Assembly: GCA_020859745.1 (NCBI GenBank)
Contig: JAJBVQ010000108.1
Coordinates: 1-15,820 of the forward strand
Direction of reading: 5' to 3'
DNA: 15,820 nt
DNA from: Rikenellaceae bacterium
GTDB taxonomy: Bacteria; Bacteroidota; Bacteroidia; Bacteroidales; Rikenellaceae
Shown here: in pieces, positions 6,657 through 12,776 of the stretch
Layout of the letters: every line of letters begins with the position of its first letter
Position numbering within the stretch: position 1 is the first letter of the stretch
Position numbers and translations under genes: made by a program
The notes under the pieces: model-generated
Databases searched by the model: none
What the model was told of the DNA's origin: nothing
The model's input: only the letters and a program-made list of their open reading frames with translations

Positions 6657-6694
6657 CGGCACTGATAAAAACCGTTTCAACTGAACAAAGAGTT

Positions 6695-7429
6695 ATGGGA
6701 AGAGCTTTCGAATTCCGCAAGGCGCGTAAACTCAAGCGCTGGGGCAATATGGCCAGGACGTTCACCCGGCTGGGCAAAGAGATCGTGATCGCCGTGAAGG
6801 CGGGGGGGCCGGACCCGGGCTCGAACCCGCGGCTCCGTATGCTGATCCAGACGGCCAAGTCGGAGAATATGCCCAAGGACAATGTCGAAAGGGCGATCAA
6901 GCGGGCCATCTCGAAGGACACGGAGGACTACAAGGAGATCCAGTACGACGGCTACGGGCCGTTCGGCATCGCCATCGTGGTGGAGGCGGCTACCAACAAC
7001 AACACGCGCACGGTGGCCAATGTGCGGAGCTATTTCAACAAGGCGGGCGGCTCGCTGGGCACCACGGGCAGCCTGGACTTCATGTTCGACCGCAAATCGG
7101 TGTTCAAGGTCAAGGCTCCGGAGGGGCTGGACATCGAGGAGTTCGAGCTGGAGCTGATCGACTACGGGGTGGACGAGGTGTTCGCCGAGGAGAACGAGGA
7201 CGGCGCGCAGGAGATCATGATCTATGGGGCGTACGACGCGTTCAGCAAGATACAGAACTACCTGGAGGAGAAGGGCTACGAGATCCTGAGCGGGGAGTTC
7301 GAACGCATTCCGACCGACCAGAAGGAGGTCACGGCGGAGCAGCGGGAGACGATCGAGAAGCTGCTCGAAAAGTTCGAGGAGGACGAGGATGTGCAGCGGG
7401 TGTACCACAATATGAAGATCGAGGAGTAA
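6695..7429 (+). CDS. yebC: YebC/PmpR family DNA-binding regulator (YebC/TACO1)
   Basis: This 244-residue protein has the family's usual length and its N-terminus MGRAFEFRKARKLKRWGNMA. Other family features are FTRLGKEI, NPRLRMLIQTAK, MPKDNVERAIKRA, the YDGYGPFGIAIVVEAATNN block and the GGSLGTTGSLDFMF block. The family is cytoplasmic; members have been described as transcriptional regulators (PmpR, YebC) and, for the YebC/TACO1 branch, as factors that help ribosomes through difficult proline-rich stretches. Which applies here cannot be told from sequence. The open frame continues upstream into the repeat and DUF2851 region, but the ATG at 6695 is the family start and sits 39 bases after a -7 box. 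The terminator-like hairpin after the gene suggests a single-gene transcript. Confidence 0.95.
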   Translation: MGRAFEFRKARKLKRWGNMARTFTRLGKEIVIAVKAGGPDPGSNPRLRMLIQTAKSENMPKDNVERAIKRAISKDTEDYKEIQYDGYGPFGIAIVVEAATNNNTRTVANVRSYFNKAGGSLGTTGSLDFMFDRKSVFKVKAPEGLDIEEFELELIDYGVDEVFAEENEDGAQEIMIYGAYDAFSKIQNYLEEKGYEILSGEFERIPTDQKEVTAEQRETIEKLLEKFEEDEDVQRVYHNMKIEE

Positions 7430-7462
7430 TCTCCTTTTTCCGGAACCGGAGATCCATATGCG

Positions 7463-7496
7463 GGCCGGGCTTTTCCCCATGGGGAAAAGCCCGGCC
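7463..7496 (+). terminator. Strong hairpin after yebC
   Basis: GGCCGGGCTTTTCCCC and its exact complement form a 16-bp stem with only AT between them (in practice a 4-6 base loop). The following TTCGGTTT is a poor U-tract, so termination is likely but not textbook. Confidence 0.7.
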
Positions 7497-7574
7497 TTCG
7501 GTTTATCCGGCGGGTTAACAAGGGTCGGTTTCGTCTGTAACGACAGGTTAGCGGTCTGTTTCCGCGCCAGCGGC

Positions 7575-7621
7575 GGCCTTTGCGCCGGGCAGCGCAGCTG
7601 CCGGGGGGACGGCGCGAGGCC
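7575..7621 (-). repeat. S-type hairpin, GGCAGC subtype, copy 3
   Basis: GGCC and GCGCC halves around GGCAGC-gca-GCTGCC (7588-7602) with a G-rich one-sided bulge. The loop differs from the TTT/AAA of the other two copies. It is preceded by TTCCGCGCCAGCGG, the reverse of the phrase seen in plus orientation at 1668 and 2273, and followed by a diverged P box (7627-7641). Confidence 0.7.
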
Positions 7622-7675
7622 GAATCGGGTAAATACTGCCAACAAGACAGGCAACGCCTGCGCGCCAGCGGCCAC

Positions 7676-7740
7676 GCCGGAGCCACCCCGGGCGGAGGAC
7701 TGCAATTCGCGGTGCTCATTTTGTCCCCGCTGGCTCCGGC
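7676..7740 (+). repeat. H1 hairpin, copy 4
   Basis: Arms GCCGGAGCCA (7676-7685) and TGGCTCCGGC (7731-7740) are perfect. The second stem pairs GGAC with GTCC where copy 2 pairs GGGC with GCCC, a two-sided change. It lies in plus orientation within a mostly minus-oriented block. Confidence 0.8.
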
Positions 7741-7781
7741 TTAAAAGTTTCTGTGGCAACGGCGGGCCGATGATATGTTTA

Positions 7782-7883
7782 CGGCCGTCGCCAAGCGCCT
7801 TCGGCGTCCGCCCGGGGTGGTTCCGGCCTGCGCGACCTAAAGGTCGCAGTTAAACGAGAAAAGACACCGCGGCAGCGGTGGCC
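7782..7883 (-). repeat. 77-bp repeat, inverted copy, fused to an S-like end
   Basis: 7807-7883 is the reverse complement of 4517-4593 with five differences. Read on the minus strand it goes through the GCGACC-ttta-GGTCGC hairpin and the left H1 arm (GGCCGGAACCACCCCGGG) and then, instead of the H1 apex, into CGCCGAAGGCGCTTGGCG, the inner stem of S copies 1 and 4. The right H1 arm is missing. Confidence 0.75.
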
Positions 7884-8041
7884 CGCGCTTCCCAGGTGGC
7901 CGCCGAACCCGACAAAAGGGATAATAACAATCAAAAGTGACGGGGTAGCTTCGGGCTTGCCATTACCCATAAAAAGGCTCTGCGTCAGCAGCCGGTCCGC
8001 ATAGGGTCGTGAGCGAGTAGCTTGTTTTCCATGCCAATGGC

Positions 8042-8109
8042 GGGCCTGCCGCCAAGCCGCGTTGCGGCTTCGCCCCCAGGCGGCGGCCCGAATCGGGTAG
8101 TTACAGCCA
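8042..8109 (-). repeat. S-type hairpin, copy 6, with P box
   Basis: Closing side GGGCCTGCCGCC (8042-8053), inner AAGCCGC-gtt-GCGGCTT (8054-8070), C-rich bulge, GGCGGCCCGAA, then the P box on the minus strand (8095-8109). It is preceded by the CCAT-gcca-ATGG companion. Together with 7980-8041 it is an inverted, slightly diverged copy of about 4288-4362. Confidence 0.75.
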
Positions 8110-8155
8110 GCAAGACAGGCAAGCCGGCGCTATGCTCTCGGCCGCAGCCTGCGTG

Positions 8156-8238
8156 GGGTAGTTACAGCCCTGGCGGGGTGCCCGGAGGCACCGGGCCTCC
8201 GCCTGGGGTGGCTCCGGGCTGCGCGACCTGAAAGTCGC
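8156..8238 (-). repeat. P box joined to a half H1
   Basis: Minus-strand P box at 8156-8170, then the mini-hairpin in the form GGTGCC-tccg-GGCACC (longest version of this stem), then one H1 arm only (TGGCTCCGGGC on the plus strand, 8209-8219) and the GCGAC/GTCGC hairpin. The other H1 arm is absent. Confidence 0.65.
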
Positions 8239-8268
8239 CTAAGACTGTAAAGTTCCCGTGTTAACGGC

Positions 8269-8315
8269 GGCCTCAGCGCCGGGCAGCAAAGCTGCCGGGG
8301 GGGCGGCGCGAGGCC
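8269..8315 (-). repeat. S-type hairpin, GGCAGC subtype, copy 2
   Basis: Reverse orientation of 4789-4833: GGCCTCAGCGCC, GGCAGC-aaa-GCTGCC (8282-8296), G-rich bulge, GGCGCGAGGCC. Confidence 0.75.
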
Positions 8316-8356
8316 GAACTTGAGAGAGCTTAAAGTTTGGTTCCCATGCCAATGGC

Positions 8357-8423
8357 GGGCCGCTCCGGGCAATCGAAGATTGCCGGAGGCGACGGAGCGG
8401 CCCGAACCGGGTAGTTACAGCCG
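8357..8423 (-). repeat. S-type hairpin, copy 7, with a fully replaced stem, and P box
   Basis: Outer GGGCCGCTCCG (8357-8367) with CGGAGCGGCCC (8393-8403), perfect over 11 bp; inner GGCAATC-gaa-GATTGCC (8368-8384). The flanks match copy 6 (CCATGCCAATGGCGGGCC on one side, GGCCCGAAcCGGGTAGTTAC on the other), yet the stem sequence between is unrelated to copy 6. The P box is at 8409-8423. Confidence 0.8.
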
Positions 8424-8464
8424 GTAAGACAGCCGACGATAAACAAATATCTTTAGCCGGCGTT

Positions 8465-8508
8465 CGGTAAAGCGCAGCCTTCCCTTTACCGACCGTCAAG
8501 AGGACGGT
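8465..8508. promoter_or_regulatory. Twin hairpins upstream of secA
   Basis: CGGTAAAG/CTTTACCG (8465-8472 with 8484-8491) is directly followed by ACCGTC-aagag-GACGGT (8492-8508). Both are perfect and unlike the repeats around them. They end about 55 bases before the secA -7 box, so they would be in the transcript only if another promoter lies upstream, such as the imperfect TATCTTTA at 8448. Function unknown. Confidence 0.5.
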
Positions 8509-8562
8509 ACCGCACATTTCAAAAACCCGTGAAAAAACCGCCGTAAATCGCGGAATAATTGC

Positions 8563-8570
8563 TATCTTTG
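8563..8570 (+). promoter_or_regulatory. Predicted -7 box for secA
   Basis: TATCTTTG. No clear TTG about 20 bases upstream. A start near 8578 would give a leader of about 72 bases to the ATG at 8650. Confidence 0.6.
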
Positions 8571-8649
8571 GTACTTTCAAGCGGAACGTATCCCCGCGCG
8601 GGACGGAAATCCGTTGTATGACAGGTATTTAAAACGAGACCAACATAGT

Positions 8650-11600
8650 ATGAGTGTAACAGCAAGCCTGCTGAAGATGTTCTTCGGAAGCAAAGCGGAC
8701 AAAGACCGGAAAGCCATTCAGCCTTATGTAGACCGCATCCTGGCCGTTTATCCCGAGATCGAGAAACTGACCGACGACGAGCTTCGCGCCCGCGTGACCG
8801 CCTTCAAAGAGCTGATCCGCGAACGTATCAAGGAGGACGAAGACCGCATCGCCGAGCTGAAAGCGCGGATGGAAGAGGCCGACGTCGAGATCGACGAGAA
8901 AGAGCGCATCGCCACCGAGATCGATCGCCTGAAGAAACACGTCAACGAGACCATTGAAGAGGTGCTCGACGAGATCCTGCCCCAGATATTCGCCATCGTG
9001 AAAGACACCGCCCGCCGGTTCGCCAATAACGAAACGATAACGGTGACCGCGACCGACGCCGACCGCGAGCTGGCCGCGCAGGGCAAAGACTTCGTGACCA
9101 TCGAGGGGGACAAGGCCGTTTATAAGAACCGCTGGCTGGCCGGCGGGAACGAGATCACGTGGGACATGGTGCATTATGACGTGCAGCTGTTCGGCGGGGT
9201 GGCTTTGCATAAGGGGAATGTGGCCGAGATGGCGACCGGCGAGGGGAAGACCTTAGTGGCGACGTTACCTGTGTTTTTGAATGCTTTGGCGGGCAAGGGG
9301 GTGCACGTGGTGACCGTCAATGATTATCTGGCGCGGCGCGACTCCGAGTGGATGGGGCCGATCTATGAGTTTCACGGGCTGACCGTGGATTGCATCGACA
9401 AACACCAGCCCAACAGCGATGCGCGGCGGGATGCTTATAACAGCGATATTACGTTCGGGACCAACAACGAGTTCGGTTTCGACTACCTGCGCGACAACAT
9501 GGCCATTGAGCCGGGGGATTTGGTACAGCGGCCGCACCATTACGCCATTGTCGATGAGGTCGACTCGGTGTTGATTGACGATGCCCGTACGCCGCTGATT
9601 ATCTCCGGGCCGGTGCCCCGGGGGGAAGACCAGCTGTTCGAGGAGTACCGCGGGCAGGTCGAGTCGCTCTACAATTTGCAGCGGAACCTGTGCACCTCCC
9701 TTTTGGCCGAGGCTAAAAAGCTGGCCGCCGAAGGCGACGAGTCGAAAGCCGGGAAGATGCTCTTGGCCGTGCACAAGGGGCTGCCCAAGTACAAGCCGCT
9801 GATTAAGTTCCTCTCCGAGCCGGGGATGAAGGCCCTGATGCAGAAGACCGAGAACTTCTACATGCAGGACAACAGCAAGCGGATGCACGAGGTGACCGAC
9901 GACCTCTACTTTATTATCGACGAGAAGCTGCACTCCGTGGAGCTGACCGACAAGGGGCACGACTCGCTGGCGGGGGACGTCAATGACAAGCGGTTCTTTA
10001 TCCTGCCGGACATCGGCTCCGAAATCGCTACACTCGAAAAGAGCGACATGACAGTGGAGGAGCGGCTCGAAGCGAAGGATAAGTTGCTGAACGAGTATGC
10101 GTTGAAGTCGGAACGGGTGCACACGGTGCACCAGCTTCTGAAAGCCTATGCCCTGTTCGAGAAGGATACGGAGTATGTGGTGATGGACAACAAGGTCAAG
10201 ATCGTGGACGAGCAGACGGGGCGTATCCTCGACGGGCGGCGGTACTCGGACGGCCTGCACCAGGCCATCGAGGCCAAGGAGCGGGTCAAGGTCGAGGCAG
10301 CGACGCAGACCTTCGCCACCATTACCTTGCAGAACTACTTCCGCATGTACCACAAGCTGGCCGGGATGACCGGGACGGCGGAAACCGAGGCGTCCGAGCT
10401 TTGGAATATCTACAAGCTGGACGTGATCGTCATCCCGACCAACCGCAAGGTGGTGCGCAAGGACTACCAGGACTTGATTTACAAGACCAAGCGGGAGAAG
10501 TACGCGGCGGTGATCGAGGAGATCGTTAAGCTGGTCGGGGAGGGGCGTCCGGTACTGGTCGGGACGACGAGTGTCGAGATTTCGGAGTTGCTGTCCAAGA
10601 TGCTCAAGCTGCGGGGGATCAAGCACAATGTGCTGAACGCCAAGCAGCACCAGCTGGAGGCCCAGATCGTGGCCGAAGCGGGGCGGCCGGGACAGGTGAC
10701 CATCGCCACCAACATGGCGGGGCGCGGTACGGACATCAAGCTGACCGCCGAAGTCAAGGAGGCCGGCGGTCTGGCGATTATCGGTACGGAGCGGCATGAG
10801 AGCCGGCGTGTGGACAGGCAGTTGCGCGGCCGTGCCGGACGGCAGGGGGACCCGGGTTCGTCCCAGTTCTTCGTCTCGCTGGAAGACGACCTGATGCGGC
10901 TGTTCGGCTCGGAGCGCATTGCGCGCCTGATGGACTCGATGGGGCTCAAGGAGGGCGAGGTGATCCAGGCCGGGATGATGAGCCGCGCCATCGAGCGCGC
11001 CCAGCGCAAGGTGGAGGAGAATAACTTCGGGATACGCAAGCGTCTGTTGGAGTACGACGATGTGATGAACTCGCAGCGCGAGGTGATCTACACCCGGCGC
11101 CACAACGCGGTGTTCGGCGAGCGTATCGAGGTGGACGTGAACAACATGATGACGGACTTCGCGGAGACGTTTATCGAGAATTACCGCGGTTTGCCGTTCG
11201 ACGAGTTCAAGGTCGAACTGATCCGGCAGATCTCCATCGAACCGTCGTTCACCGAGGAGGAGTACGACGACCTGAAAGACCCGCAGCTGGCCGAGATGCT
11301 GTTGGGGGACATGCGCAGCGCCTTGAAACGCAGGGCCACGCAGATCGCGCAGCAGGCCTTCCCGGTGCTGGAGAATATCTACAAGGAGCAGGGCGACAAG
11401 TTCGAGAATATCTCGATCCCGCTGACGGACGGAAAGCGGGGCCTCAATGTGCCGGTGAATTTCAAGCGGGCGGTGGATTCCCGGGGGCTGGAAATACACA
11501 AGGCGTTCAGCCTTGTGATTATGCTCATCACCATCGACGACGACTGGAAGGAGCACCTGCGCGACATGGACGACCTGAAGCAGTCGGTACAGAACGCGGC

Positions 11601-11985
11601 GTACGAGCAGAAGGATCCGCTGCTGATCTACAAGTTCGAGTCGTTCGAGCTGTTCCGCAAGATGATCGAGAAGATCAACCGGGAGGTGCTGTCGATGCTC
11701 CTGAAGGTCTACCTGCCGGTGGGCCCGGCGGACGCTGCGGGAGCCGCGCCCCAGTCGGAGCCGCGGCAGGCGGTGCCGCAGCGTAACAGGCCGGACATGA
11801 GCCGGATGCAGACCTCGCGCAATGACGGCCCGGTGCCTCCGGGGGCCTTGGCTGCGGGGGGCGGCTCGGCGGCGGCTGATGGCGGGCGGCCCATGCCTGC
11901 GCACGCGGAGAAACGGGTGGGACGCAATGATCCGTGTCCGTGCGGCAGCGGCAAGAAGTACAAGAACTGCCACGGCGCGGCGTAA
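8650..11985 (+). CDS. secA: Protein translocase subunit SecA
   Basis: SecA is the ATPase that drives unfolded preproteins through SecYEG at the inner membrane. The 1,111 residues match the long Bacteroidota form (proteobacterial SecA is about 900). Visible motifs: Walker A ATGEGKT (195-201), Walker B DEVD (302-305), TNMAGRGTDIKL and DRQLRGRAGRQGDPG of the second ATPase domain, and the C-terminal SEC-C zinc motif CPCGSGKKYKNCH (C1096, C1098, C1107, H1108). The extra length includes a charged, helical N-terminal insert (about 60-110, rich in E, R and K). A low-complexity A/P/G linker (about 1040-1085) precedes the zinc motif. The ATG at 8650 is chosen over a TTG 12 codons upstream because the sequence then begins like other SecA proteins. 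The gene appears to be a single transcription unit ending at 12088-12128. Confidence 0.98.
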   Translation: MSVTASLLKMFFGSKADKDRKAIQPYVDRILAVYPEIEKLTDDELRARVTAFKELIRERIKEDEDRIAELKARMEEADVEIDEKERIATEIDRLKKHVNETIEEVLDEILPQIFAIVKDTARRFANNETITVTATDADRELAAQGKDFVTIEGDKAVYKNRWLAGGNEITWDMVHYDVQLFGGVALHKGNVAEMATGEGKTLVATLPVFLNALAGKGVHVVTVNDYLARRDSEWMGPIYEFHGLTVDCIDKHQPNSDARRDAYNSDITFGTNNEFGFDYLRDNMAIEPGDLVQRPHHYAIVDEVDSVLIDDARTPLIISGPVPRGEDQLFEEYRGQVESLYNLQRNLCTSLLAEAKKLAAEGDESKAGKMLLAVHKGLPKYKPLIKFLSEPGMKALMQKTENFYMQDNSKRMHEVTDDLYFIIDEKLHSVELTDKGHDSLAGDVNDKRFFILPDIGSEIATLEKSDMTVEERLEAKDKLLNEYALKSERVHTVHQLLKAYALFEKDTEYVVMDNKVKIVDEQTGRILDGRRYSDGLHQAIEAKERVKVEAATQTFATITLQNYFRMYHKLAGMTGTAETEASELWNIYKLDVIVIPTNRKVVRKDYQDLIYKTKREKYAAVIEEIVKLVGEGRPVLVGTTSVEISELLSKMLKLRGIKHNVLNAKQHQLEAQIVAEAGRPGQVTIATNMAGRGTDIKLTAEVKEAGGLAIIGTERHESRRVDRQLRGRAGRQGDPGSSQFFVSLEDDLMRLFGSERIARLMDSMGLKEGEVIQAGMMSRAIERAQRKVEENNFGIRKRLLEYDDVMNSQREVIYTRRHNAVFGERIEVDVNNMMTDFAETFIENYRGLPFDEFKVELIRQISIEPSFTEEEYDDLKDPQLAEMLLGDMRSALKRRATQIAQQAFPVLENIYKEQGDKFENISIPLTDGKRGLNVPVNFKRAVDSRGLEIHKAFSLVIMLITIDDDWKEHLRDMDDLKQSVQNAAYEQKDPLLIYKFESFELFRKMIEKINREVLSMLLKVYLPVGPADAAGAAPQSEPRQAVPQRNRPDMSRMQTSRNDGPVPPGALAAGGGSAAADGGRPMPAHAEKRVGRNDPCPCGSGKKYKNCHGAA

Positions 11986-12026
11986 GATTATTCTTTTGTC
12001 GGGTTTTTTGTGAAGGTTCGTCTGGC

Positions 12027-12060
12027 CTTGCATATACTTGACGCTTGCATATACTTGACG
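12027..12060 (+). repeat. 17-base perfect tandem duplication
   Basis: The unit CTTGCATATACTTGACG occurs twice head to tail (12027-12043, 12044-12060) with no difference, between the secA stop and its terminator. Confidence 0.95.
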
Positions 12061-12087
12061 GAAGTGCGGTCCAAAACGTTTTAATCG

Positions 12088-12128
12088 AAAAAGAGAAAAG
12101 CTACCAAAAAGGTAGCTTTTCTCTTTTT
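12088..12128. terminator. Bidirectional terminator after secA
   Basis: A perfect 18-bp stem whose core is GAGAAAAGCTACC with GGTAGCTTTTCTC, a loop of five A, and A-tract/T-tract flanks on both sides. It can stop secA transcripts on the plus strand and, by symmetry, anything arriving from lysS. Confidence 0.95.
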
Positions 12129-12231
12129 GACGATCTGCAAGCGGCGCTGATCCCGGATATTCCGGCAGTGTAGGTAATCTTGCGAATTTCCGTACTTTAA
12201 ATATACGGTAATTATTCGGCTCGGAGCCTGC

Positions 12232-12268
12232 GGTGCCGCTGGGCACTCCAGCCGGGCTGTAAATACCC
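12232..12268 (+). repeat. P box with mini-hairpin
   Basis: GTGCC-gctg-GGCAC followed by CCAGCCGGGCTGTAAATACCC, the P box having A for C at one position (12254-12268). The same mini-hairpin version occurs at 1914 and 6500. Confidence 0.7.
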
Positions 12269-12272
12269 TAAG

Positions 12273-12590
12273 TTGCCGCCCTGCGTCGGGGGGGAGGCTC
12301 CGGGTAGGCCGCTAACGCGGAAACTTATCTTTAACTCTAGGGTTAATTATCAAGGTTACTACGTCGATATTAGTCGGCAGCGAGCCGGGCGGGCCACAGC
12401 CTCCCACCGCGGAGGCCTGCAGTAAGGCGATGTATATCTCGGTCGGCAGGCCAATAAAACGGCCAACGGCCGCGCAGGCTGCGGCCAAAGTATCCTGCCT
12501 GGCCGGAACAGTTTAGAATTAACCCTATGGTTAATATCCGCGTTAGCGGGCGGGCCGGACGCCTCCCCACGGGAGGCCCGCAACCCTCAC
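12273..12590. repeat. Large imperfect inverted repeat, possible non-autonomous (MITE-like) element
   Basis: GCTAACGCGGA (12311-12321) pairs exactly with TCCGCGTTAGC (12537-12547) and AGGGTTAATT (12339-12348) with AATTAACCCT (12517-12526). Similarity extends outward with gaps, GGGGAGGC-type sequence facing its complement, to about 12273 and 12590. The 168-base centre contains no gene and includes AATAAAACGGCC, shared with 1850. No target duplication was identified. Confidence 0.6.
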
Positions 12591-12623
12591 AAGTTCGGGG
12601 TGTGCATCCCGGGCGTCCGGCCC
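12552..12623. repeat. S-like hairpin, GGACGCC subtype, copy 2
   Basis: GGGCCGGACGCC (12552-12563) and GGCGTCCGGCCC (12612-12623) are perfectly complementary over 12 bp; GGGA/TCCC and ACCC/GGGT can pair inside. It overlaps the right end of the large inverted repeat. Relative of 1472-1546, where the outer stem has one mismatch. Confidence 0.75.
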
Positions 12624-12675
12624 CAAGTTGCCTATTGAAGCAACTGTACGATTTTGCGGCGCGATCTCCACCGAC

Positions 12676-12754
12676 GCAGGCCCGGAACCACCCCAGGTGG
12701 CGGGCTGCAACACTCGCTACGCTCGGTCTTGCCCGCCACTGGTTCCGGGCCTGC
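12676..12754. repeat. H1 hairpin, copy 5, at the 3' end of lysS
   Basis: The longest arms of the family: GCAGGCCCGGAACCA (12676-12690) and TGGTTCCGGGCCTGC (12740-12754), perfect over 15 bp. GAACCA/TGGTTC replaces GAGCCA/TGGCTC of other copies on both sides. The second stem pairs GTGGCGGGC with GCCCGCCAC over 9 bp, with GCAA facing TT just inside. It lies 22 bases after the lysS stop and may act as its 3' stem, although no T-tract follows on the minus strand. A small palindrome ACCGTACGGT sits between. Confidence 0.85.
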
Positions 12755-12776
12755 GAAATGATTTTTACCGTACGGT

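Larger units (their letters stand above)
7497..8562. other. 1.07-kb gene-free region of hairpin modules between yebC and secA
   Basis: No credible gene. The modules here are mostly minus-strand versions of those at 4168-5036: S10, a plus-oriented H1, the 77-bp partner, S6 with P, P with half an H1, S9, S7 with P. Stretches 7500-7555 and 7890-7975 show nothing recognisable. The phrase AAGACAGGCAA follows P-box relatives at 7640 and 8113, with a shorter form at 8426. Bases 8424-8562 leave the repeats and hold two hairpins before the secA promoter. Confidence 0.8.
12129..12675. other. Gene-free region between the secA terminator and the lysS 3' hairpin
   Basis: No credible gene. It holds a P module (12232-12268), a large imperfect inverted repeat (12273-12590), and a GGACGCC-type hairpin (12552-12623). 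Bases 12129-12215 show nothing recognisable. Confidence 0.8.

Noticed and set aside
6143..6694. Upstream in-frame extension of yebC
   Set aside because: It passes through an H1/P repeat and the antisense of DUF2851; the family N-terminus and promoter position fix the start at 6695.
1258..8423. CRISPR array
   Set aside because: Repeats are irregularly spaced, in both orientations and of several families; no constant direct repeat with uniform spacers and no cas gene.
9265..12246. A 993-codon open frame on the minus strand opposite secA
   Set aside because: It is fully antisense to a clear SecA, has no recognisable domain, and arises from the high-GC codon pattern of secA on the other strand.
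12303..12550. Integron attC sites, suggested by GCTAACGCGG / CCGCGTTAGC
   Set aside because: The arms are part of a longer inverted repeat without the paired short core boxes and cassette ORFs, and no integrase is present.
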